Shown in pieces: positions 7,969 to 16,222 of a stretch of 64,000 nucleotides of DNA. Below the pieces are notes generated by a model that was not told the origin of the DNA, ran no database searches, and saw only the letters and a list, made by a program, of their open reading frames with translations. Made by a program: the position numbers and the translations under genes. Location: contig NZ_JAJGNI010000001.1 in assembly GCF_020781975.1 (NCBI RefSeq), positions 248,001-312,000 of the forward strand. The letters run 5' to 3'. How positions within the stretch are numbered: position 1 is the stretch's first letter; the number at the start of each line of letters is the position of its first letter. Source of the DNA: Microbacterium schleiferi (GTDB lineage: Bacteria; Actinomycetota; Actinomycetes; Actinomycetales; Microbacteriaceae).

Positions 7969-8529
7969 TCAGTGGAAGGCGTACTCGAGGATCGCGACGA
8001 AGGCGCCGAGAAAGGCGGTTCCGGTGGCACCAAGGATGCGCTTGGCGATTCCGGCGCCCGTGCGGGAATAGGCGACGTAGCCGAGGAACGCGAGCACCAG
8101 CATCGTGACCCACAGCGCATAGGCCGACGCGTCATCCGCGGTCCTCCCCGCGGCCCCGGCGATCACCATGGCAAGCGTGGGCGGCACTGCTGCCCACAGC
8201 ATTCCAGCCGAGTGTGTCAACGCGTAGCGTGTGGCTGTGCCCAGCGGATGCTTGCCGTGGTCGGCGAGCGTATAGGCGAAGACGTGGGCAATGAAGAACA
8301 CGATGAGCGTGGCTACCGATGACACGACCACTTCGGCCACATCGGTCTCGTAATCGGACGTGATCATCAAGAGCGCCGAGTAGACGATGAGTCCGTACAC
8401 CGCAGCCGGTGTTCGAAACCGGACATCGAACCAGTCGTGCCAGCCCCCTGTTCTCGCCCCATCGCGATTTCCGGTGGCGGGAGTCTCGGGCGAACCGGCG
8501 TCCATGAATCCGTCTTCTCTGTCAGACAT
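7969..8529 (-). CDS. Predicted membrane protein, unknown function
   Basis: 186 residues. The first about 40 are polar and cytosolic (MSDREDGF...GGWHDWFDVRFRT); the rest contains about four to five hydrophobic helices, ending EYAFH. No catalytic motif recognised. Its ATG at 8529 lies inside the 3' end of the MarR-family gene (8-bp overlap), so the two are co-expressed and probably functionally linked: the regulator may sense what this protein handles. The longer in-frame start at 8646 is rejected because it is encoded within the MarR coding region. Confidence 0.7.
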   Translation of the reverse strand: MSDREDGFMDAGSPETPATGNRDGARTGGWHDWFDVRFRTPAAVYGLIVYSALLMITSDYETDVAEVVVSSVATLIVFFIAHVFAYTLADHGKHPLGTATRYALTHSAGMLWAAVPPTLAMVIAGAAGRTADDASAYALWVTMLVLAFLGYVAYSRTGAGIAKRILGATGTAFLGAFVAILEYAFH

Positions 8530-9019
8530 CGAACCCCAGGGAGAGTTTGCGCAGCAGGGCTGCGAGGCGGTCACGGTCGGCGCGGGAGAGGCTTTCGAGC
8601 AGCACCGCTTCAGCGTCCACGAGACGGGTGATGGCGGCATCCACACGGGTTCGTCCCTCGTCGGTGAGGGTCACCAGGATGCCGCGTCCGTCGCCCGGAT
8701 CGGACTCACGCCGCACAAGCCGGCGACCGACGAGCCTGTCGATGCGGTTGGTCATCGTGCCCGAGGACACGAGTGTCTGCTGCAGCAGCTGTTTCGGGCT
8801 CAGCTGGAACGGCTCGCCCGCCCGTCGCAGTGCCGACAGCACATCCCACTCCCACGGCTCGAGCTCGGAACGGCGGAAGGCCTCGCGGCGTGCCCGGTCG
8901 AGGTGGCGGGAAAGGCGGTCCACCCGCGAGAGAACTTCGAGTGGAGAGAAGTCCAAGTCGGGCCGCTGGGCACTCCAGGCACCGACGATGCGGTCGACTT
9001 CGTCGGATTCTGCGGACAC
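8522..9019 (-). CDS. MarR-family transcriptional regulator
   Basis: 165 residues with a winged helix-turn-helix: LSPKQLLQQTLVSSGTMTNR is the recognition region and DPGDGRGILVTLTDEGR the beta-wing with the family's conserved D-x-R-(G/S)-x-x-(V/L)-x-L-T-x-x-G. I chose GTG at 9019 because a GATAAT -10-like hexamer ends exactly 6 nt upstream. A 9-bp direct repeat with 21-bp period spans the promoter and suggests autoregulation. It is the first gene of a two-gene unit with the membrane protein. Ligand unknown. Confidence 0.85.
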   Translation of the reverse strand: MSAESDEVDRIVGAWSAQRPDLDFSPLEVLSRVDRLSRHLDRARREAFRRSELEPWEWDVLSALRRAGEPFQLSPKQLLQQTLVSSGTMTNRIDRLVGRRLVRRESDPGDGRGILVTLTDEGRTRVDAAITRLVDAEAVLLESLSRADRDRLAALLRKLSLGFDV

Positions 9020-9022
9020 TGA

Positions 9023-9052
9023 GCCATTATCTCGACTGATGGGGCCATTATC
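9023..9052 (-). promoter_or_regulatory. MarR promoter with paired GATAATGGC direct repeat
   Basis: Minus-strand GATAATGGC occurs at 9023-9031 and 9044-9052, a 21-bp (two helical turn) repeat. The proximal GATAAT (9026-9031) is followed by 6 nt and the GTG start, a leaderless arrangement. The repeat could be the MarR operator. Confidence 0.5.
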
Positions 9053-9103
9053 CCGGCCGACTCGTCCTCTGGCAGACTGGTTCGCGGCCGCGTTACGCGC
9101 CGG

Positions 9104-9175
9104 TCCGCCGTGGTGTAATGGCAGCACGACAGCCTTTGGAGCTGTGAAGTCTAGGTTCGAGTCCTGGCGGCGGAG
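9104..9175 (+). tRNA. tRNA-Gln (anticodon TTG)
   Basis: Complete cloverleaf: acceptor TCCGCCG/CGGCGGA, D-arm with TGGCAGCA, anticodon stem ACAGC/GCTGT with loop CTTTGGA (anticodon TTG), variable loop GAAGT, T-arm CTAGG/CCTGG with TTCGAGT, discriminator G at 9175. CCA is not encoded. The glmU start codon begins 2 nt after the discriminator, so tRNA and glmU are almost fused. Confidence 0.96.
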
Positions 9176-9176
9176 C

Positions 9177-10643
9177 ATGGCTGAGAACCCAACCCCCGTC
9201 GCCGTCGTCATTCTGGCGGCAGGCCAGGGGACGCGGATGAAGTCCGCCACGCCGAAGGTCCTTCATCAGATCGGTGGGCTTCCGCTGATCGGCCACGTGT
9301 TGCGCACCGCATCGGCACTGGCGCCGGAGCGTGCGGTGGTCGTGGTCCGTCACGAGCGGGATCTGGTGGCGGATGCCGTGACCGGCCTGCTTCCGGGAGT
9401 TGATGTCGTCGACCAGGACGAGATCCCCGGCACCGGTCGCGCGGTGGAACTGGCCCTGGCCGCGCTCGACGGCTTCGACGGCGACGTGCTGGTGCTCAGC
9501 GCCGATGTGCCCCTGGTCGAGGTCAGCGTCGTCGAGGGGCTGCTCGCGCGTCACCGCGCTGCGGCTGCATGCGCCACGCTGCTGTGCGCGACGCTCGACG
9601 ACGCCACGGGTTACGGCCGCGTCATCCGTGGTGCCGACGGGGCGGTCGAACGCATCGTCGAGCAGAAGGATGCGTCGCCCGACGAGCTCTCGGTGCGGGA
9701 GATCAACACCGGAATCTATGTGTTCCGCGCCGCGCAGTTGCGCACGAGCCTTGCCTCAGTGGGCACGGCCAACGCGCAGGGCGAGAAGTACCTGACTGAC
9801 GTCATCGGCATCCTCCGCACCGCGGGCGAGGTCGTCGCGGCATCCAACGCTCCGGCGGCGCAGGACGCGCTCGGCGTGAACGACCGGGTGCAGCTGTCGG
9901 AAGCAGCCCGCGCGCTCAATGCGCGGACCGTCCGTCGCTGGCAGCTCGAGGGTGCGACGATCCTGGATCCGGCCACGACCTGGATCGACGTGACAGCCAC
10001 GCTCGCTCCCGACGTCACGGTGCTGCCGAACACGCACGTCCTGCGCGCAACAACTGTCGAGCGCGGGGCGACGATCGGACCCGACACGTCGCTCGTCGAC
10101 TGCGAGGTGGGGGAGAACGCGACGGTCACCCGCACCGACGCGACGTTGGCCGTCATCGGCCGCGGCGCCACTGTCGGCCCGTTCGCCTACCTGCGCCCGG
10201 GTGCGACGCTGGACGCCCAGAGCAAGGTCGGTACGTTCGTCGAGATAAAGAACTCCACGATCGGTGAGCGGAGCAAGGTTCCGCACCTGTCCTACATCGG
10301 CGACACCACAATCGGGCGCGGCGTCAACCTCGGCGCCGGGGCGATCACGGCCAACTACGACGATCTCGCCAAGCACCGCACCGAGATCGGTGACGAGGTC
10401 CACTCCGGGTCGCACAACGTCTTTGTCGCGCCCGTTAGGATCGGAGACGGTGCGAAGACCGGTGCCGGTGCCGTCATCCGCAAGGATGTCCCTCCCGGTG
10501 CGCTGGCTCTGAGCGTTGCCCCTCAGCGCAACATCGAGGGATGGGTCGAGAACAACAGACCGGGAACAGCCGCCGCCGAGGTCGCCGCGCGGGCCCGGTC
10601 CGCACAGGAAGCGGACGATGGCGAGCAAGAACAAGACGGTTGA
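9177..10643 (+). CDS. glmU: Bifunctional UDP-GlcNAc pyrophosphorylase / glucosamine-1-phosphate acetyltransferase
   Basis: 488 residues; makes UDP-GlcNAc for peptidoglycan in the cytosol. The N-terminal uridylyltransferase has the signature LAAGQGTRMKS (13-23); the C-terminal half is a left-handed beta-helix acetyltransferase with KVPHLSYIGD, containing the catalytic His, and NYDDLAKHRTEIG. The ATG at 9177 begins one base after the tRNA-Gln discriminator, and there is no separate ribosome-binding site; processing of the tRNA 3' end would leave a leaderless glmU message. The last 26 nt overlap the start of prs, giving tight coupling of nucleotide-sugar and PRPP synthesis, as in other actinobacteria. 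Confidence 0.97.
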   Translation: MAENPTPVAVVILAAGQGTRMKSATPKVLHQIGGLPLIGHVLRTASALAPERAVVVVRHERDLVADAVTGLLPGVDVVDQDEIPGTGRAVELALAALDGFDGDVLVLSADVPLVEVSVVEGLLARHRAAAACATLLCATLDDATGYGRVIRGADGAVERIVEQKDASPDELSVREINTGIYVFRAAQLRTSLASVGTANAQGEKYLTDVIGILRTAGEVVAASNAPAAQDALGVNDRVQLSEAARALNARTVRRWQLEGATILDPATTWIDVTATLAPDVTVLPNTHVLRATTVERGATIGPDTSLVDCEVGENATVTRTDATLAVIGRGATVGPFAYLRPGATLDAQSKVGTFVEIKNSTIGERSKVPHLSYIGDTTIGRGVNLGAGAITANYDDLAKHRTEIGDEVHSGSHNVFVAPVRIGDGAKTGAGAVIRKDVPPGALALSVAPQRNIEGWVENNRPGTAAAEVAARARSAQEADDGEQEQDG

Positions 10644-11652
10644 TCTCGACAGGGATAGCGGTATCGCTCCCGGCCTGGTCGCCAAGACCAAGAAGCGCCT
10701 GGTCGTTGCATCCGGCCGTTCGCACCCGAGCCTCGCGGACGACGTCGCGACGGCGCTCGGCACGAATCTCGTCCCGACGGAGTACCGCACGTTTGCTTCC
10801 GGCGAGATCCTGACCCGCTTCGAGGTCTCGATCCGCGGGTGCGACCTGTTCCTCATCCAGTCCTTCGGTCCGCCCGTGAACGAGTGGATGATGGAGCTGC
10901 TCATCATGCTGGATGCCGCCAAGCGGGCGTCCGCGAAGCGGATCACCGTTGTCGCGCCGTACTTCCCGTACTCCCGCCAAGACAAGAAGGGTCGCGGGCG
11001 TGAGCCGATCAGCGCGCGTCTGGTCGCCGACCTCGTCAAGACTGCCGGCGCCGACCGGGTGATGAGCGTCGATTTGCACGCCGCCCAGATCCAAGGGTTT
11101 TTTGACGGGCCTGTCGATCACCTCTTCGCCAAGCCGGTGCTGCTGGAGTACTTCGAAGAGAACCTCTCGCCCGAGGACCGCGCCAAACTCACCGTCGTCT
11201 CGCCGGATACCGGACGTGTGCGCGTTGCCGACACCTGGTCGGACAGCCTGGGCGCGCCGCTGGCGATCATCCACAAGCGTCGCGATCCGAACGTGGCCAA
11301 CCAGGTCACGGTCAGCGAGATCGTCGGCCAGGTCGACGGTCGTGTCTGTCTTCTCGTCGACGACATGATCGACACGGGTGGCACGATCGTGAAGGCCGCG
11401 CAGGCGCTGAAGAAGAACGGCGCCGAGCGCGTCATCGTCGCCGCGACCCACGCGGTCTTCAGCGACCCGGCCAGCGAACGGCTCCAGGATGCGGCAATCG
11501 ATGAGGTCGTGGTGACCGACACGATCCCGATCCCCGACCGCAAGCGCTGGGAGACCCTCACCGTGCTCCCGATCGCACCGCTGCTGGCGCGTGCGATCCG
11601 CGAGGTCTTCGAGGACGGCTCGGTCACCAGCATGTTCGACGGCGCCGCCTGA
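10618..11652 (+). CDS. prs: Ribose-phosphate pyrophosphokinase (PRPP synthetase)
   Basis: 344 residues; converts ribose-5-phosphate and ATP to PRPP for nucleotide, His and Trp synthesis. Diagnostic motifs: FASGEILTRF, PYFPYSRQDKK (ATP-binding flexible loop), SVDLHAAQIQGFF, and the PRPP loop CLLVDDMIDTGGTI. The N-terminal about 15 residues (MASKNKTVDLDRDSG) exceed the usual family start, so initiation could also be slightly downstream. The ATG lies inside the glmU 3' end. Confidence 0.96.
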   Translation: MASKNKTVDLDRDSGIAPGLVAKTKKRLVVASGRSHPSLADDVATALGTNLVPTEYRTFASGEILTRFEVSIRGCDLFLIQSFGPPVNEWMMELLIMLDAAKRASAKRITVVAPYFPYSRQDKKGRGREPISARLVADLVKTAGADRVMSVDLHAAQIQGFFDGPVDHLFAKPVLLEYFEENLSPEDRAKLTVVSPDTGRVRVADTWSDSLGAPLAIIHKRRDPNVANQVTVSEIVGQVDGRVCLLVDDMIDTGGTIVKAAQALKKNGAERVIVAATHAVFSDPASERLQDAAIDEVVVTDTIPIPDRKRWETLTVLPIAPLLARAIREVFEDGSVTSMFDGAA

Positions 11653-11687
11653 GCCGAGATCTCTCCGCGTTCGTCGCCGCCTCAAAG

Positions 11688-11699
11688 CCTATGCATAGG
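11688..11699. promoter_or_regulatory. CCTATGCATAGG palindrome upstream of the flavin operon
   Basis: A perfect 12-bp palindrome 46 nt before the FMN-binding lipoprotein start. Its half-site CTATG is the same word repeated in the response-regulator/ABC exporter intergenic region, so it may be a site for that regulator. Confidence 0.4.
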
Positions 11700-11744
11700 C
11701 ATGAAAGCAACGATGGCGGAGACGACCTCTAGGAAGGACTGCTC

Positions 11745-12206
11745 ATGATTCGCACCCCCTCCCGCCCCGTACGCGTGGGCGTCGCCCTCGTGGGTGTTGC
11801 CGGCGCTCTCAGCCTTGCCGGGTGCGGCGCGACCACAGCCGCCGACACCGGCTCCGCACAGACGGATGCCGGAACAACTGACGCGGGTTCGGGATCGAGC
11901 TCGTCCGGCGGCTATGCCGACGGCACGTACACGGCGGAGGGGTCCTACGCGACGCCTGAATCTGTTGAGACGGTCACGGTTACCCTCACGATTGCAGACG
12001 ACACCGTGACCGACGTTGAGGTCACCGGCGACCCGCAGGCCCGCGAATCCGAGCAATACCAGTCCCAGTTCATCGGCGGGATCACCGACGAGGTGGTGGG
12101 CAAGAGCCTCGATGACGTTTCGGTCAGCCGAGTGTCGGGATCCTCGCTGACGAGCGGTGGATTCATGCAGGCTGTCGAGCTCATCAAGGCCGAGGCCGCT
12201 GCCTGA
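11745..12206 (+). CDS. Extracytoplasmic FMN-binding lipoprotein
   Basis: 153 residues. A lipoprotein signal peptide ends in LAGC (lipidated C27), followed by a Ser/Thr/Asp/Gly-rich linker (about 30-58) and one FMN_bind domain. The segment RVSGSSLTSGGF near the C-terminus matches the flavinylation site in which ApbE attaches FMN through a phosphoester to Thr (T136), although the canonical SGAT reads SGSS here. It is an electron carrier on the outer membrane face. Good ribosome-binding site (AGGAAGGA). First gene of an operon with ApbE and a membrane flavoreductase, which supply its cofactor and electrons. Confidence 0.88.
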   Translation: MIRTPSRPVRVGVALVGVAGALSLAGCGATTAADTGSAQTDAGTTDAGSGSSSSGGYADGTYTAEGSYATPESVETVTVTLTIADDTVTDVEVTGDPQARESEQYQSQFIGGITDEVVGKSLDDVSVSRVSGSSLTSGGFMQAVELIKAEAAA

Positions 12207-12219
12207 TCCTGTCGGTCCA

Positions 12220-13119
12220 ATGGGTGACGAAGCCCGCGTCGCCGGGGGGCCGCGCCCGGGCTGGCGTTTCGAGGCGATCGGAACGCAGTGGGCGATCGAT
12301 ACTCACGAGCCCCTCACTGACGACGAACGCGCCGCCGTCCTCGTCATGATCGACGAGTTCGACCGCGAGTGGTCGCGCTTTCGCGAGGACTCAACCGTCA
12401 GCGCTCTCGCGTCCGGGGGTTCCCGTCCGCTACCCGCCGACGCCGAGGCGATGTTCGCGATCTACGCGGACCTTGATGCTGCAACGGGCGGGGCGGTGAA
12501 CCCGCTCGTCGGGGTCTCGCTCGAAGCGCTCGGCTACGACAGGTCCTATTCGCTCCGCCAGAGCGCCCCTGTCAACGCCCCAGCCGACTGGCGGCGAGTT
12601 GTCTCCATCGACGACCGCGCGCTGACGCTCTCGCAACCGGCTCTCATCGACGTCGGCGCGATCGGAAAGGGTCGCCTCGTCGATCTCGTTCTGGATCACC
12701 TCGAGGGGCAGAAGCAGGGTGCCCTCACTGTCGATGCCGGTGGCGACGTGCGCTGCTCGGGTGTGCGTGAGCGGATCGGCCTTGAGCATCCGTACGACCC
12801 GACGCGGATCATCGGTGTCGTCGACCTCGAGGATGCCGCGCTGTGCGCCTCGGCGACGAACCGGCGGGCTTGGGGCGATGGTCTTCACCACGTGCTCGAC
12901 GCGCGCACCGGTGTGCCGGTTCGAACCGTCGCGGCGACCTGGGCTGTAGCCCCCACCGCGATGGTGGCTGACGCTGCGGCTACCGCGTTGTTCTTCGAGG
13001 GGGGCGCGGAGCTCGCGTATCGGTGGGGCGTCGAGTGGGTGCGGATGACGACGGTCGGCCGCGTCGAATGGTCTCCCGGATTCGGGACGGAGCGGTGTAG
13101 GGCAGAGTTGTTCACATGA
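12220..13119 (+). CDS. apbE: FAD:protein FMN transferase
   Basis: 299 residues; uses FAD to place FMN covalently on Ser/Thr of a target protein. Family motifs are visible: FREDSTVSAL, LIDVGAIGKGRLVDLV (the D-x-GAxxKG motif), LTVDAGGDV, HHVLDARTGVPV and ADAAATALF (metal/flavin-binding Asp). The obvious substrate is the lipoprotein 13 bp upstream. No signal peptide or lipobox is evident, so unlike many ApbE proteins it may be cytosolic or weakly exported. The last codons overlap the reductase start (ATGA). Confidence 0.92.
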   Translation: MGDEARVAGGPRPGWRFEAIGTQWAIDTHEPLTDDERAAVLVMIDEFDREWSRFREDSTVSALASGGSRPLPADAEAMFAIYADLDAATGGAVNPLVGVSLEALGYDRSYSLRQSAPVNAPADWRRVVSIDDRALTLSQPALIDVGAIGKGRLVDLVLDHLEGQKQGALTVDAGGDVRCSGVRERIGLEHPYDPTRIIGVVDLEDAALCASATNRRAWGDGLHHVLDARTGVPVRTVAATWAVAPTAMVADAAATALFFEGGAELAYRWGVEWVRMTTVGRVEWSPGFGTERCRAELFT

Positions 13120-14690
13120 TCGGATGGTTGACCGCAGGTTGGAACCGCGTGTTCGCGGTGCTCGGCAAGGTCTCGATGTATCGCATGGTCTTCCTGGCGC
13201 TGCTCGCCCTGACCGTCGTTGCGTTCGGAGTCTCATTCTTCGGCCTCGTGGCGCCCAGCCCCCTGGAGCTGCTCGCGACCCTCGCGGTGCTTGCTGTCGC
13301 GTGCGGCATCGTCGATGTCGTTGCGCACCGGATCATCGGGCAGTCGCTTCGGCTTGAGTCCTCGGTGATCACCGCGTTCATCCTGCTGTTCGTCCTGCGG
13401 CCCACTCTCGAACCGGTCGCTCTGGTCGGTGTCGCGCTGGCAGGAGCCGTGGCCGCGGCATCCAAGTATCTGTTGGCCTGGCGGGGCCGCCACATCTTCA
13501 ACCCCGCCGCGGTGGGCGCTGCAGTTCTCACGATCGTGAGCATCTGGATTCCGGCGCTCGGCGCATCGGCGTGGTGGGTGGGAACGCCGGTTCTCGCAGC
13601 TCCCGTCGTCATTCTCGGTCTGGCGGTGCTGTGGCGCACCGAGAAGATCCGCATGGTTCTGGTGTTCCTGCTTGTCGCCGTCGCGGTCGGCTTCGCGCGC
13701 ACCTCGATCCAGTACCAGACTGCCGGGCTCGCCGTCGATGCGCTGACGATCTTCTGGTCGCTGCTGTGGTCCTCGCCGTTCCTCTTCCTCGGCGTGTTCA
13801 TGCTGTCGGAGCCGCTCACCCTCCCACCCCGGCGGTGGCAGCAGTTCCTTGTCGCCGGTGTCGTCGGTGTCCTCGCCGGGTGGCCGATCTCGCTCGGCGA
13901 AATCACCCTGGGACAGGAGCGTGCCCTGTTGGTGGGGAACCTGGTTGCCTTCGCGTTCTCGGTGCGGGCTGCTGTTCGGCTGACCCTTGACTCGCGCGAG
14001 ATGATCACCCCGACGGTACGAATGCTGACCTTCACCGCCAAGCGCCGCATCCACTTCCTCCCCGGGCAGTACCTCGAGCTTGACGTCCCGCACCACAGGC
14101 CGGATGCGCGCGGCACGCGCCGGGAGTTCAGCATCGCGTCGGCCCCCGAAGACCTTCCCGCGATCCGTATCGCGTTCCGGGAGTACCCGGCAGGCTCCGG
14201 CGGCCCCGCGCCCAGCTCCTACAAGCGCGCGCTGGCGGAGGTCGACGCCGGGGCATCCCTGGCAGTCACCGGCATCTGGGGAGACTTCGTGCTCCCGAAC
14301 CGGGCCGAAACCCCCCTCCTCATGGTCGCCGCCGGAATCGGCATCACCCCGTTCGTGTCGCAGCTGCGGCATCTGCAAGCGAGGGGGCAGCACCGCGACA
14401 TCGTTCTGGTGTACGTAGCCTCCGAGGCTGCCGAGTTGGCTTTCCGCGACGACATCGCGGCATCCGGCGTCCCCGTCGTGGTCTTCACGCGCGATGACCC
14501 GGGCCCACTGCCACAGAATTGGCAGTGGGCGCGCGGAGTGCGCCTCGACGCACCAGGTCTGCTGCAGGTCGTTCCCGACCTGCACGCCCGGCACGCTGCC
14601 ATCTCGGGGCCGCCGCGACTGATCGCCGACCTCGCGCCGGCCCTCGAGCGGGCGAAGTCGGTGACGACTGACGCCTTCAGCGGCTACTGA
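13116..14690 (+). CDS. Membrane flavoreductase: NqrB/RnfD-like membrane domain fused to FAD/NAD(P) reductase
   Basis: 524 residues. Residues 1 to about 290 are a polytopic membrane domain with NqrB/RnfD-like features (GRHIFNPAAVGAAVL and FMLSEPLTLPPRRW). About 295-524 are a ferredoxin-NADP-reductase module: FLPGQYLELDVP, FAD-binding RREFSIASA, NAD(P)-binding MVAAGIGITPFVSQL. I see no SGAT flavinylation motif in the membrane part. It would take electrons from cytosolic NAD(P)H through the membrane to the FMN lipoprotein. Coupled to apbE by ATGA. Its 3' end overlaps the convergent histidine kinase gene by 7 bp. Confidence 0.88.
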   Translation: MIGWLTAGWNRVFAVLGKVSMYRMVFLALLALTVVAFGVSFFGLVAPSPLELLATLAVLAVACGIVDVVAHRIIGQSLRLESSVITAFILLFVLRPTLEPVALVGVALAGAVAAASKYLLAWRGRHIFNPAAVGAAVLTIVSIWIPALGASAWWVGTPVLAAPVVILGLAVLWRTEKIRMVLVFLLVAVAVGFARTSIQYQTAGLAVDALTIFWSLLWSSPFLFLGVFMLSEPLTLPPRRWQQFLVAGVVGVLAGWPISLGEITLGQERALLVGNLVAFAFSVRAAVRLTLDSREMITPTVRMLTFTAKRRIHFLPGQYLELDVPHHRPDARGTRREFSIASAPEDLPAIRIAFREYPAGSGGPAPSSYKRALAEVDAGASLAVTGIWGDFVLPNRAETPLLMVAAGIGITPFVSQLRHLQARGQHRDIVLVYVASEAAELAFRDDIAASGVPVVVFTRDDPGPLPQNWQWARGVRLDAPGLLQVVPDLHARHAAISGPPRLIADLAPALERAKSVTTDAFSGY

Positions 14691-16222
14691 GCTGCAGCCC
14701 GTGCCGCGGGGCCAGTCCGGTCGGCGTGCGTCGGAAGCGGAAGCCGCACCGTGAACGTGGTGTCTCCGGGCCTGCTCTCCACCGAGATCTCACCGTGGTG
14801 AGCGTGGACGATGGCCCGCGCGATCGACAGACCCAGCCCGGTGCCACCGGTTTGCCGGGCTCGTGATCTGTCGGCGCGTGAGAACCTCTCGAACAGTTCG
14901 TCGGCGATGGCAGGCTCGATCCCCGGTCCGTTGTCATGGACACGGATGACCGCAGCATCCGTGGCTGGCCCGCCCGCGGCCGGTGAGCTCTCTCGGCCGA
15001 CCGATAGTGTGACCTCGGTTCCCGCGGGTGTGTGGGTCCGCGCGTTCGCAAGCATGTTTACGACCACCTGCTGCAGCCGAGCGGAGTCGCCGGGAACGGT
15101 CACCGGCTCCTCATCGACCTCCAGCAGCCAGACGTGCTCGGGACCGGCGACTTGCGCATCGCCGAGCGCTTCAACGGCGAGCTGCGTGAGATCGACCACC
15201 CCGTAGACGAGCTCTTGGCCCTCGTCGAGACGCGCGAGAAGCAGCAGGTCTTCGACGAGCCGCGTCATCCGCAGCGACTGCGCCTGGATTCTGGACAGGG
15301 CCGACTCGGTAGTCTCGCTCAGCTGTGGATCGCGCAGCGAGAGTTCGGAGTATCCGCGGATCGAGGCCAGCGGCGTGCGCAGTTCATGGCTCGCGTCGGC
15401 GACGAACCGACGCATCCGCTCTTCGTTACGCTGGCGGGCTTCCAGCGACGCGTCGACGTGATCCAGGAGTGTGTTCAACGCGTGACCGACCCGACCGATC
15501 TCGGTGCGTTCATCGGTTTCGGATGCCGGAACGCGATCAGCGATCGAGACCTCGCCCTCAGCCATGGGAACACTCGCAACACGCTCGGCGGTGTCAGCTA
15601 CCACGCGAAGCGGCCGCAGACTCCGTCGCACGATGACCGTGACGGCGAGCCCGAGAAGCACAAGACCCCCCGCTGTCAGCAGGGCGACGGTCGTTGCGAT
15701 CTGCGTGAGCGTTTCGGTCACCTGGCTGACCGGCAGGCCCGATGCGATCGCGAAGCTCCCGCCGCCGAGTGCGAGCATCCGGTAGGTGCCGACACCGTCG
15801 ATCGTTATCTCGCGGACGGGGCCGCCCTCGCCCGGCTGGCCCAGCTGCTGCACGATCTGGGCGACCTGAGAGTCGTTCAGGGACGACGCGGTTCCGTCGG
15901 CGTCGATGTAGCCACCCGTGACGGAGCCGAAGGCTGACTCGATAACGATGAGAAAGCCCGGCTCGAAGGGTCCCGAGGCCAGGAGCGCGGCGGCATCCTC
16001 GGTCCCCGCGGCTACTTGGGGTGCATCGTGTACCGTTCGCAGCGCCTTGGCCGTGGCTTCGGTGACCTCGTTGTCGAGGTTCGACTGCAGAATCGAGCCG
16101 AGGATCGCGCCCGTGGCGATGCTGACTGTGGCGAAGATCAGGGCCACGACCGCGACGATCGTGACGACCAGGCGCCCCTCGAGGCCCCATGGTCGCCATC
16201 CGCCCCGACGAGAATCCGTCAC
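14684..16222 (-). CDS. Two-component sensor histidine kinase
   Basis: 512 residues: TM1 about 16-43, an extracytoplasmic sensor of about 130 residues, TM2 about 175-199, HAMP about 200-265, HisKA with phospho-acceptor H279 in ADASHELRTPLASIRG, and a HATPase domain (N-box VNMLANARTHTP, HDNGPGIEP, GTGLGLSIA). The GTG start overlaps the response regulator stop (GTGA), so it is the second gene of that operon. The signal is unknown; position between the flavin operon and the ABC exporter suggests a redox or envelope cue. Confidence 0.93.
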   Translation of the reverse strand: MTDSRRGGWRPWGLEGRLVVTIVAVVALIFATVSIATGAILGSILQSNLDNEVTEATAKALRTVHDAPQVAAGTEDAAALLASGPFEPGFLIVIESAFGSVTGGYIDADGTASSLNDSQVAQIVQQLGQPGEGGPVREITIDGVGTYRMLALGGGSFAIASGLPVSQVTETLTQIATTVALLTAGGLVLLGLAVTVIVRRSLRPLRVVADTAERVASVPMAEGEVSIADRVPASETDERTEIGRVGHALNTLLDHVDASLEARQRNEERMRRFVADASHELRTPLASIRGYSELSLRDPQLSETTESALSRIQAQSLRMTRLVEDLLLLARLDEGQELVYGVVDLTQLAVEALGDAQVAGPEHVWLLEVDEEPVTVPGDSARLQQVVVNMLANARTHTPAGTEVTLSVGRESSPAAGGPATDAAVIRVHDNGPGIEPAIADELFERFSRADRSRARQTGGTGLGLSIARAIVHAHHGEISVESRPGDTTFTVRLPLPTHADRTGPAARAAAQ

